Part shown: positions 1 through 5,788 of the stretch, piece by piece
Position numbering within the stretch: position 1 is the stretch's first letter
Layout of the letters: every line of letters begins with the position of its first letter
Origin: CAZBWS01 sp964495705
GTDB lineage: Bacteria; Pseudomonadota; Gammaproteobacteria; HTCC5015
Direction: 5' to 3'
Assembly (NCBI GenBank): GCA_964495705.1
Contig: CAZBWS010000071.1
Location: 1-12,466, forward strand
DNA length: 12,466 bases
The notes under the pieces: generated by a model
Seen by the model: the letters and a program-made list of their open reading frames with translations, nothing else
What the model was told of the DNA's origin: nothing
Database searches by the model: none
Position numbers and translations under genes: made by a program

Positions 1-34
1 CGCCTAACCCAACCTACACGAAAAGCATCGACCT

Positions 35-77
35 ATGCGGATATGCTAAAAACGAGATACTTTTAACCTATCCGCAT
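35..77. repeat. 42-43 nt intergenic palindromic repeat, copy 1
   Basis: The copy begins with ATGCGGATA and ends with its exact reverse complement TATCCGCAT, giving a 9-bp stem around a 25-nt centre. The inner left side reads GCTAAAAACG, matching the NCTRAAAAC block of the other copies at 232, 5738 and 12363. It lies between genes; the gene to its left is outside the window. A REP-like or other small mobile palindrome is the likeliest class, but I cannot assign it to a named family. Confidence 0.8.
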
Positions 78-85
78 CACCACCT

Positions 86-169
86 TGTCATCTTGAGCGT
101 AGCGCCAGCGCAGTCGAAAGATCTTATAGCCAGATCCTTCGGCTACATTTCATTCCGCTCGGGATGACA
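86..169. repeat. 84-bp imperfect inverted repeat (TGTCATC.TGAGCG type)
   Basis: The outer arms TGTCATCTTGAGCG (86-99) and CGCTCGGGATGACA (156-169) are reverse complements at 12 of 14 positions. The inner arms GTCGAAAGATCT (113-124) and AGATCCTTCGGC (132-143) pair at 10 of 12, around a short centre that includes TATAGCC. The design recalls a widespread type of intergenic repeat in bacterial genomes with GTCATCCTGAGCG arms and inner GTCGAAGGATCT; that resemblance is from memory and not searched. A shortened relative lies at 1280-1319. No coding capacity is visible. Confidence 0.65.
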
Positions 170-201
170 TTATAGCTGGTTCCCCGAAAGCCCCGTGTGC
201 A

Positions 202-223
202 TTGCCACTCTGGAGCGTGGGAA
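202..223. repeat. Imperfect hairpin with GCGTGGGAA arm
   Basis: TTGCCACTC (202-210) and GCGTGGGAA (215-223) pair at 7 of 9 positions around a 4-nt loop. The motif resembles the TTCCCACGC / GCGTGGGAA small palindromes scattered in many gammaproteobacterial genomes, here apparently decayed. It sits between the 86-169 element and repeat copy 2, so three types of palindrome lie side by side in the first 280 bases. Confidence 0.35.
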
Positions 224-231
224 CGAGCTCC

Positions 232-274
232 ATGCGCATACCCTAAAAACACCCACTTCCCAGCCCATCCGCAT
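232..274. repeat. 42-43 nt intergenic palindromic repeat, copy 2 (degenerate)
   Basis: This copy has arms ATGCGCATA (232-240) and CATCCGCAT (266-274), so the stem is broken at two positions compared with copies 1, 3 and 4. The inner CCTAAAAACA block is well kept and the length is 43 nt, the same as copy 1. It ends 17 nt before the ATG of the gene at 292, and its inner part overlaps the likely -35 box of that gene. Confidence 0.65.
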
Positions 275-286
275 TCCCGCTACAAT
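257..286 (+). promoter_or_regulatory. Candidate sigma-70 promoter, leaderless start
   Basis: TTCCCA (257-262, 4 of 6 matches to TTGACA) and TACAAT (281-286, 5 of 6 matches to TATAAT) are 18 nt apart. The -10 box ends 5 nt before the ATG at 292, which puts the expected transcript start at or next to the start codon. There is no purine-rich Shine-Dalgarno in the GCCCC between them. The -35 box lies inside palindromic repeat copy 2. Confidence 0.5.
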
Positions 287-291
287 GCCCC

Positions 292-1224
292 ATGAACTTT
301 AAACTTCTCATAATTATTTCACTCCTGCTACCCTTGGGCAGTCATGCCGAAATCTACCAGTGGACAGATGAACACGGCATCACCCACTTTGGCGACAGGG
401 CCCACACCTCAAAAAAACAACAGGGTAAAGCTAGGCAGGTCGAACTCAAGCTTAAGCAACAGCGCAACTTTGACCTAGACATCATTCCTATCAATTACCC
501 CCTGTCCCGCTCCCTTGAACAAAAGGTACAGCTAGCTATCCGCAAGATTCATCAGATTTATACCCAGCGTCTCGGGCTATCTCTAGACAACATCGGCACC
601 TTTACTCTAAAGATATTTGGCACTCAGCAAGACTTTCAACACTACCGCAAACAGCACTACCCCAATAGCAAGTCAGCCACGGGCATTTACTCCTCTACAC
701 GCAAGGAGGCGATTGTGTGGAGGAATAAATCCGTGCAACACATGATGTCAGTCATCACCCACGAGATGAGCCATGCACTGCTAGATATCGAGTACCCACA
801 CTCTGTCCCCACATGGATTAATGAGGGCTTAGCCGAGTATTTTGAAAACATGCGCGTAGCGGGACAGGGCATTACCGTGCCCAAGAGCGAAGGCTGGCTG
901 CGACAGGTGCGAAGAGCACAACAGTCTCAAAGACTGCCCTCACTGCGCAGCTTGCTCAGCTGGGGGCATAAGAAGTGGCGACGTCACGACAGCAACTCTA
1001 AAGGCCTGTCCTATGCCCAGTCTTGGACTCTGATGTACTTCCTGATGCGCAAGAACCATCAAACGGGCGTCGTCAAAGCGCTGTTAAATGATATCAAGAC
1101 GCAAGGCAAGTACTTCTCTAGTACAACGACCTTAGAAAAACACTACCCCGGCGGTATTACTCAACTAGAGAGCGACTGGGAGAAGTGGACTTGGCGCGAC
1201 TTCCATCAAGTACATCAATATTAA
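292..1224 (+). CDS. Exported DUF4124-domain protein with HExxH metallopeptidase motif
   Basis: The protein has 310 residues. Residues 1-19 form a signal peptide (Lys4, a leucine/isoleucine-rich core, then SHA before Glu20), so it should enter the periplasm. Residues 20-36 (EIYQWTDEHGITHFGDR) match the start of a DUF4124 domain, a short module common in proteobacterial envelope proteins. In the second half HEMSH (157-161) is an HExxH zinc site and INEGLAEYFE (176-185) supplies the downstream glutamate, probably Glu178, expected of gluzincins such as the peptidase MA-like and DUF1570 groups. The substrate is unknown, and peptidase activity is inferred only from these motifs. The ATG at 292 is chosen because the signal peptide starts there and a -10 box lies 5 nt upstream. 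No ribosome-binding site is visible, so translation is probably leaderless. The gene is followed by 117 nt and then an oxidoreductase gene with its own promoter, so the two are probably separate transcription units. Confidence 0.85.
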   Translation: MNFKLLIIISLLLPLGSHAEIYQWTDEHGITHFGDRAHTSKKQQGKARQVELKLKQQRNFDLDIIPINYPLSRSLEQKVQLAIRKIHQIYTQRLGLSLDNIGTFTLKIFGTQQDFQHYRKQHYPNSKSATGIYSSTRKEAIVWRNKSVQHMMSVITHEMSHALLDIEYPHSVPTWINEGLAEYFENMRVAGQGITVPKSEGWLRQVRRAQQSQRLPSLRSLLSWGHKKWRRHDSNSKGLSYAQSWTLMYFLMRKNHQTGVVKALLNDIKTQGKYFSSTTTLEKHYPGGITQLESDWEKWTWRDFHQVHQY

Positions 1225-1279
1225 TAGGATCCATAGCGGGCAGGCCTCAGAGCCTTGGCACTAAGGCAGCCAAAGAATT

Positions 1280-1319
1280 TTATAGCCAGACCCGCGATGA
1301 CACTTTGCTCAAGGTGACA
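1280..1319. repeat. Degenerate relative of the 86-169 inverted repeat
   Basis: TTATAGCCAGA (1280-1290) is identical to the centre of the 86-169 element (124-134). GATGACA (1296-1302) repeats its right end, and GCTCAAGGTGACA (1307-1319) is the reverse complement of its left arm at 12 of 13 positions. The left half of the element is missing, so this looks like a decayed or deleted copy. It overlaps the candidate -35 box of the gene at 1342. Confidence 0.45.
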
Positions 1320-1335
1320 GAATTTAACGTATAAT
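1305..1335 (+). promoter_or_regulatory. Candidate sigma-70 promoter, leaderless start
   Basis: A perfect TATAAT (1330-1335) stands 6 nt before the ATG at 1342, with only CCCCCC between. The best upstream box is TTGCTC (1305-1310), 19 nt away and a weak match to TTGACA. The transcript should begin at or within a base or two of the start codon. The C-run between -10 box and start leaves no room for a Shine-Dalgarno. Confidence 0.55.
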
Positions 1336-1341
1336 CCCCCC

Positions 1342-2562
1342 ATGCAAAAAACCATCCGCATCGTAGGCGCAGGACCCGCAGGCTTAATGGCTGCCGAGGT
1401 ACTGTGCGCGGCGGGTCATGAAGTACACGTCTACGACACCAAGCCCAGCGCCTGCCGCAAGCTGCTGGTCGCGGGTATTGGCGGCTTAAACCTGACCCAC
1501 TCCGAACCCTACCCCGACTTTATTCAACGCTATTACGAGCAGTCGGATTGGATGAACAATGCGATCAGCCAATTCAATGCGGATGACCTACGAGCGTGGG
1601 CATCGGGTCTTGGAGTAGAAACCATGGTCGGTAGCTCGGGGCGTGTATTCCCTGCGGACATGAAAGCCGCGCCTCTACTGCGTGGCTGGCTGAAGCGCCT
1701 ACGTGAGTCGGGGGTGGTCTTCCACATGAAGCACCGCTTGGTCGCCATTCAAGGCAAGCAACTGAGCTTTGAACATAAAGACAAGACGCTGCAAATAGAC
1801 AGCGATGCCGTGATACTCGCTATGGGCGGCGGCAGTTGGTCTAAGCTTGGCTCTGACGGCGCGTGGCAGACGATGCTCGCAGATCAAGGTGTTGAACTGC
1901 AAAAACTGGAAGCAGCGAACTGCGGCTTTCTGTGTGAGTGGAGCAAACACATACAAAACAAACACGCCGGCAGCCCTTTAAAAAATATCGCCTTTAGCTT
2001 TACGGCACTGGACAGTCAACATCTACAACGCAAAGGTGAATGCATACTCAGTGACTATGGTTTAGAGGGCAGTTTGATCTATGCCTATTCCAAGCACCTG
2101 CGAGATAGCATTAGCGCAAATGGCACAGCCGAGCTATACGTAGACCTGCTACCTGATCGAGACCTAGAACAGCTCCGTAACAAGCTATCCGCAAAACCCC
2201 AGGGCAAAGACTCCTTTAGTAAATACCTAAAGCGCACCACCGGCCTTAGCGGTGTCAAAGCTGCCCTATTGTATGAGTGCTTTGATAAGCAGCAACTACA
2301 AGAAAACTTAGCCACTTGCATCAAATCTGTACCTATTACTCTCACACAAGCAGCACCACTAGAAAATGCGATCTCAACCGCAGGTGGCGTATGTGAAAAA
2401 AGCGTTGATACAAAGCTGATGCTAGAAAAGCTGCCAGGGGTATTTTGTGCAGGGGAAATGCTAGACTGGGAAGCGCCAACGGGGGGCTATTTACTCACAG
2501 CCTGCTTTGCGACTGGGCGACTCGCAGCCCAAGGTGTTTGTGAATATCTAGATCGCTTATAA
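1342..2562 (+). CDS. NAD(P)/FAD-dependent oxidoreductase, HI0933-like, PP_4765 family
   Basis: This is a 406-residue flavoprotein. The N-terminus carries the dinucleotide-binding glycine motif GAGPAGLMAAE (9-19). A middle GGGSWSKLGSDG stretch and the C-terminal CAGEMLDWEAPTGGY segment (369-383) followed by a glycine/alanine-rich helix are typical of the HI0933/YhiN-like flavoprotein family; the overall layout fits the TIGR03862 group named after Pseudomonas putida PP_4765. Members bind FAD in the cytoplasm, but the substrate is not known, so no reaction is given. The ATG follows TATAAT by 6 nt with no ribosome-binding site. The 3' end runs into the diguanylate cyclase gene on the other strand: the two stop codons share the palindrome TTATAA (2557-2562). 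A weak hairpin just beyond the stop (TGCGTG at 2564-2569, CACGCA at 2575-2580) is followed by GTTTC and might help termination. The family call is firm; the role is open. Confidence 0.9.
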   Translation: MQKTIRIVGAGPAGLMAAEVLCAAGHEVHVYDTKPSACRKLLVAGIGGLNLTHSEPYPDFIQRYYEQSDWMNNAISQFNADDLRAWASGLGVETMVGSSGRVFPADMKAAPLLRGWLKRLRESGVVFHMKHRLVAIQGKQLSFEHKDKTLQIDSDAVILAMGGGSWSKLGSDGAWQTMLADQGVELQKLEAANCGFLCEWSKHIQNKHAGSPLKNIAFSFTALDSQHLQRKGECILSDYGLEGSLIYAYSKHLRDSISANGTAELYVDLLPDRDLEQLRNKLSAKPQGKDSFSKYLKRTTGLSGVKAALLYECFDKQQLQENLATCIKSVPITLTQAAPLENAISTAGGVCEKSVDTKLMLEKLPGVFCAGEMLDWEAPTGGYLLTACFATGRLAAQGVCEYLDRL

Positions 2563-3705
2563 GTGCGTGCTCACCACGCAGTTTCTACCCTGGTCTTTAG
2601 CCTTATATAAAGCCTCATCCGCAGCCTTCACGAGTTCGCTGATGGATGTTCCTTTAGCACGAGACAAAGCGGAAACGCCAAAGCTGGCGGTAATTTTTAG
2701 CTCCTCACTTGAGCACACGGGTATACTCAATTCTTGAATACTGTTGCGGCAACGCTCTGCGACCATCAAGGCTGTGGGCAAATCCGTTTGCGGTAAGATA
2801 ACTAAAAACTCCTCGCCACCATAGCGCCCAACAATATCGTATTCGCGCACTTCATCCTTAAGCGCCTTGGCTGCAGCGACTAGTACATCATCGCCCAATT
2901 GGTGACCATAAGTATCATTAACTTTTTTAAAGTGATCTAAGTCTAAGAGTATACAGGACAAGGCTTTGGGGTCTTCTTCACTGCGTTCACACAGGGCTAA
3001 TTCGCGTTTAAAGCTGTCCATTAAAAAGCCGCGATTGTTTAACTGTGTTAATGGGTCAATGGCGGCGATTTTTAAAATTTCTTCGTCGTAGGCTCGCCAT
3101 TGCCTAACCAGTAAACTAGACATTGAAAAGAACAACAATATAAAGGGCAAAGCAAACAGGGACATAGACGTGACCCACAAGAGTTCGGGGTGCTCTCCCC
3201 CAGTCGGGCCACCGACAAAAACGGGTGAGTATTCCACATAGCCCAAAGACGCCGCAAAACTGACTCCAAAAAGCCAAAGCAATGACAGGCCAAACTGTAC
3301 GACCACCACTTTAAAATCAAGCATCATCAAGCCAAGTGTAGCTGCACTCATTAAAACGATACCAGAAGCAATACTAAAGGCACCAATTAAGTGGCCCGAA
3401 TAACTTAAGTGTGCCACTGTCAATGTTAATGCCACCAGCATAAAAGCACGTTCATTAGGCCATTTTTTAAACCTTATAAGCCATCCCCATACTAATAGTG
3501 CCAAATTAACTGCCGTGGCAGATAAGTAATAAACAATTAACCCAGGAAGAGAATCAAGATGAATAAAGTCTGGCGGCGGGCTTTGGCTTAAAGCATAAAT
3601 ATTCCAAGCCACGAAATATAAATAAAAAGGGATAATGACACTCAAAATCAAGCAACCCTTGGCAAGGTCACTCAAAGTTAATAACGATTTCATTTTCTCA
3701 GTCAT
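2557..3705 (-). CDS. Membrane-anchored GGDEF diguanylate cyclase
   Basis: The 382-residue protein should make the second messenger cyclic di-GMP from two GTP. Residues about 16-38, 56-78, 85-104, 108-128, 131-153 and 180-200 are hydrophobic and probably form six membrane helices as an integral sensor module that I cannot assign to a named family. A linker leads to the catalytic domain from about residue 213 (DPLTQLNNR at 217-225). The metal-binding aspartate lies in LLDLDHFKKVND (253-264), and the active-site loop is GGEEF (296-300), a catalytically competent variant. RxxD (287-290) ends five residues before GGEEF, so the product-inhibition I-site is intact. There is no EAL or HD-GYP domain. 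The start is supported by GAGGTG (3710-3715 on the opposite strand) 4 nt before the ATG. The gene is divergent from infA and convergent, with a 6-nt overlap, with the oxidoreductase gene. The signal sensed is unknown. Confidence 0.93.
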   Translation of the reverse strand: MTEKMKSLLTLSDLAKGCLILSVIIPFYLYFVAWNIYALSQSPPPDFIHLDSLPGLIVYYLSATAVNLALLVWGWLIRFKKWPNERAFMLVALTLTVAHLSYSGHLIGAFSIASGIVLMSAATLGLMMLDFKVVVVQFGLSLLWLFGVSFAASLGYVEYSPVFVGGPTGGEHPELLWVTSMSLFALPFILLFFSMSSLLVRQWRAYDEEILKIAAIDPLTQLNNRGFLMDSFKRELALCERSEEDPKALSCILLDLDHFKKVNDTYGHQLGDDVLVAAAKALKDEVREYDIVGRYGGEEFLVILPQTDLPTALMVAERCRNSIQELSIPVCSSEELKITASFGVSALSRAKGTSISELVKAADEALYKAKDQGRNCVVSTHL

Positions 3706-3791
3706 TTCTCACCTCGTACATGAAGGTCACGATTAACTACCTTATCGCAGCCAAAATCAAACTCAAACAAGTGATTTAATAGTCATATATG

Positions 3792-3810
3792 TCTTTTGGA
3801 CGCCAAAAGA
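3792..3810. promoter_or_regulatory. Palindrome between the diguanylate cyclase gene and infA
   Basis: TCTTTTGG (3792-3799) and CCAAAAGA (3803-3810) are perfect 8-bp arms around ACG. The site lies 87 nt upstream of the cyclase start and about 40 nt before the infA -35 box, where an operator for either gene could be. I do not recognise the regulator. There is no run of T on either side suggesting a terminator. Confidence 0.35.
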
Positions 3811-3825
3811 TATTAAACATGCCGC

Positions 3826-3837
3826 TTAAGTACTTAA
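3826..3837. promoter_or_regulatory. 12-bp perfect palindrome TTAAGTACTTAA upstream of infA promoter
   Basis: TTAAGTACTTAA is self-complementary with no spacer and ends 13 nt before the infA -35 box. It could be a dimer-binding site, but AT-rich 12-mers like this can occur by chance and no known motif is recognised. Confidence 0.25.
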
Positions 3838-3850
3838 ATTAACGCAAAAC

Positions 3851-3878
3851 TTGCTACTTATCACGTTTCAGGGATAAT
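3851..3878 (+). promoter_or_regulatory. infA sigma-70 promoter
   Basis: TTGCTA (3851-3856) and GATAAT (3873-3878) are separated by 16 nt. The expected start near 3885 gives infA an untranslated leader of about 40 nt. Confidence 0.6.
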
Positions 3879-3923
3879 ACGCGCCTGCATAGTATGTATG
3901 CTTAAAAGCACTGGATTTTATTA

Positions 3924-4142
3924 ATGGCAAAAGAAGACGTAATTGAGTTAAACGGCACGGTAATCGACACACTACCGAACACGATGTTTCGTGTGAAGCT
4001 AGAAAACGACCATGTTGTAACCGCTCACATCTCAGGAAAAATGCGCAAGCACTATATCCGCATTTTGACCGGCGACAAGGTCATGGTAGAAATGACCCCG
4101 TATGACCTCAACAAGGGTCGTATTACTTACCGCAGTAAGTAA
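3924..4142 (+). CDS. infA: Translation initiation factor IF-1
   Basis: The 72-residue protein is a single S1-like OB fold, which is the full normal length of IF-1. It binds the ribosomal A site in the 30S initiation complex and works with IF-2 and IF-3. The family-specific stretches TLPNTMFRV (15-23), HISGKMRKHYIRIL (35-48) and TPYDLNKGRI (58-67) are all present. The best ribosome-binding match is only CTGGA (3911-3915), 8 nt before the ATG. The gene stands alone on the plus strand with its own promoter at 3851-3878. It ends at a strong hairpin terminator shared with rhlE. An infA convergent with the clp operon is the usual gammaproteobacterial arrangement; here rhlE lies between them. Confidence 0.98.
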   Translation: MAKEDVIELNGTVIDTLPNTMFRVKLENDHVVTAHISGKMRKHYIRILTGDKVMVEMTPYDLNKGRITYRSK

Positions 4143-4159
4143 TCGCTTTTGCCATGCAC

Positions 4160-4190
4160 AAAAAAGCCCGAACATGGTTCGGGCTTTTTT
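4160..4190. terminator. Bidirectional intrinsic terminator between infA and rhlE
   Basis: GCCCGAAC (4166-4173) pairs perfectly with GTTCGGGC (4177-4184) around a 3-nt loop. Six A precede and six T follow the stem, so it has a U-tract in both directions. It begins 18 nt after the infA stop and ends 9 nt beyond the rhlE stop, so it can end both convergent transcripts. Confidence 0.92.
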
Positions 4191-4198
4191 GTGTCCTC

Positions 4199-5626
4199 TT
4201 AGCAATTCCCGTTCACATCGCCATTAGAGTCTCGAGAATAAGTTCGGCGGCGAGGCCTGTTATTGCTTTTCCCCCTATTATTCGAAGGCTTTTTCTCATC
4301 TTGCCCTGCTCCGCTAGCTTTAGCGGCACTGGTATGACGGCGATTTTTGCTCGCAGGCTTATGCCCACGAGCATTTTCCCCAGAGCGCTGACCATCACGA
4401 TGCTCGGCCTGGCCACCGCGGTTATTATTCGGCTTATTCTTCTTGGGTTTCTTTTTCTTAGGTGGGCGCAGGTCTGAAGTTTCTGGCAACTCTTCTACTG
4501 GCTCAAAACCTTCAATCACTTCACGCTCTAGCAGCTCGCCGATCAAACGCTGAATGCCGACAAGGTCTTCCAGCTCTTCAGCGCACACCAAAGACACTGC
4601 CTGCCCTGTAGCGCCTGCACGCCCAGTACGGCCAATGCGATGTACATAATCTTCGGCCACATTGGGCAAATCAAAATTCACTACCTGCGGCAACTGATCA
4701 ATATCTATACCGCGGGCAGCAATATCAGTAGCAATCAAAGCTTGAATCGAATTGTCTTTGAAATTTGCCAAAGCACGTGTACGGGCGCCCTGGGATTTAT
4801 TGCCATGAATTGCCGCTGAACGTATACCCTTAGCTTCTAGGTGCTTAACAATACGATTGGCGCCATGTTTAGTACGGCTAAACACCAGTACTTGGTGCCA
4901 ATTTTTTTCCTTGATCAAGTGAATCAATAACGCCGTTTTTTTAGACTTATCGACGGGATGTACCCAGTGTTTGATTTCTTTCTTCGCGCTATTGGCGGGG
5001 GAGACAGACACTTCCACCGGATCATTAACGATCGTCTTAGCTAGGCTGCGGATCTCGTTTGAGAACGTCGCTGAGAACATCAGATTCTGACGCTTAGAGG
5101 GTAGAACCCTCATGATCTTGCGGATATCGTTGATAAAGCCCATATCTAGCATGCGATCGGCTTCATCTAAAATCAGCACCTCCAAGTCATCAAAGCGCAT
5201 CGCATTCTGGTTATACAAGTCCAGTAGACGCCCTGGCGTGGCGACCAGCACATCTACACCGCCGCGTAGCTTCATCATCTGGGGGTTTATCTTCACGCCA
5301 CCAAATACCACCGCAGAGCGCAAGTCTAGATTCTGTCCGTAGGTCGTTACGCTATCGTGTACTTGCGCTGCCAACTCACGCGTCGGAGTTAATACCAAGG
5401 CGCGCACTTTATTCGCTCCGGCGCGCTGACCGGGTGACAAACGCTGCAATAAAGGTAAGGTAAAGCCTGCTGTTTTACCGGTGCCCGTTTGCGCAGCGGC
5501 CATCACGTCTCTGCCCTCAAGTACCGCAGGAATAGCCTGGGCTTGGATAGGTGACGGCGTGTCGTAACCTTGTTTAGCAACCGCTTGTAAAAGGGCCTCT
5601 GATAGGCCAAGAGAATCAAAGCTCAT
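4199..5626 (-). CDS. rhlE: DEAD-box ATP-dependent RNA helicase RhlE
   Basis: The 475-residue protein has the complete DEAD-box core: a Q-motif region (FDSLGLS at 3-9 with PSPIQ at 24-28), motif I AQTGTGKT (45-52), Ia PTRELA (81-86), Ib TPGR (130-133), II DEAD (154-157), III SAT (185-187), and VI HRIGRTGR (329-336). The opening MSFDSLGLSEALL and the overall order match RhlE rather than SrmB, DbpA or DeaD, since no DbpA-type RNA-binding domain follows. It should unwind short RNA duplexes in ribosome assembly or mRNA turnover. From about residue 388 a disordered tail begins, rich in Lys, Arg, Asn and Gly (KKKKPKKNK at 390-398, RPRRRTYSR near 457), which probably anchors RNA. There is no clear Shine-Dalgarno before the ATG. 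The gene is 162 nt downstream of clpA on the same strand, with a palindromic repeat in the gap, so it may be read from its own promoter or by readthrough. Confidence 0.93.
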   Translation of the reverse strand: MSFDSLGLSEALLQAVAKQGYDTPSPIQAQAIPAVLEGRDVMAAAQTGTGKTAGFTLPLLQRLSPGQRAGANKVRALVLTPTRELAAQVHDSVTTYGQNLDLRSAVVFGGVKINPQMMKLRGGVDVLVATPGRLLDLYNQNAMRFDDLEVLILDEADRMLDMGFINDIRKIMRVLPSKRQNLMFSATFSNEIRSLAKTIVNDPVEVSVSPANSAKKEIKHWVHPVDKSKKTALLIHLIKEKNWHQVLVFSRTKHGANRIVKHLEAKGIRSAAIHGNKSQGARTRALANFKDNSIQALIATDIAARGIDIDQLPQVVNFDLPNVAEDYVHRIGRTGRAGATGQAVSLVCAEELEDLVGIQRLIGELLEREVIEGFEPVEELPETSDLRPPKKKKPKKNKPNNNRGGQAEHRDGQRSGENARGHKPASKNRRHTSAAKASGAGQDEKKPSNNRGKSNNRPRRRTYSRDSNGDVNGNC

Positions 5627-5737
5627 AGAAAATACTCAATATAGATGTGAATGTCCGCCCTAATCCATTCTGGGCCGAGCGCCGTGGAGCTTACAGGAAG
5701 TGTCGTTTATTGGCTATGGCTTAGTAGCTAGGTAACT

Positions 5738-5779
5738 ATGCGGATAGCCTGAAAACATGCACCTTCAGACTATCCGCAT
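5738..5779. repeat. 42-nt intergenic palindromic repeat, copy 3 (two-part stem)
   Basis: This is the best-paired copy. ATGCGGATAG pairs with CTATCCGCAT (10 bp), and after one mismatch CTGAA pairs with TTCAG (5 bp), leaving a 10-nt loop. It lies between clpA and rhlE; its right end is 9 nt from the clpA stop codon. In clpA mRNA it would form a stable 3' hairpin that could block exonucleases or reduce readthrough into rhlE, which is inference. No U-tract follows, so it is not a standard intrinsic terminator. Confidence 0.85.
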
Positions 5780-5788
5780 TATGCTTAG

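Noticed and set aside
1252..1267. GCCTT/AAGGC hairpin as terminator of the metallopeptidase gene
   Set aside because: Only a 5-bp stem with no adjacent T-run; too weak to call.
1699..1965. Minus-strand open frames inside the oxidoreductase gene
   Set aside because: Shadow frames of a well-supported flavoprotein gene, without start signals or recognisable sequence.
4154..4477. Plus-strand open frame of 107 codons after infA
   Set aside because: It covers the terminator hairpin and the antisense of the low-complexity rhlE tail; the protein resembles no family and no ribosome-binding site is seen.
5627..5788. A serine tRNA between clpA and rhlE, as between clpA and infA in E. coli
   Set aside because: No cloverleaf, acceptor stem or TTCGA-type T-loop could be found in the 162-nt gap.
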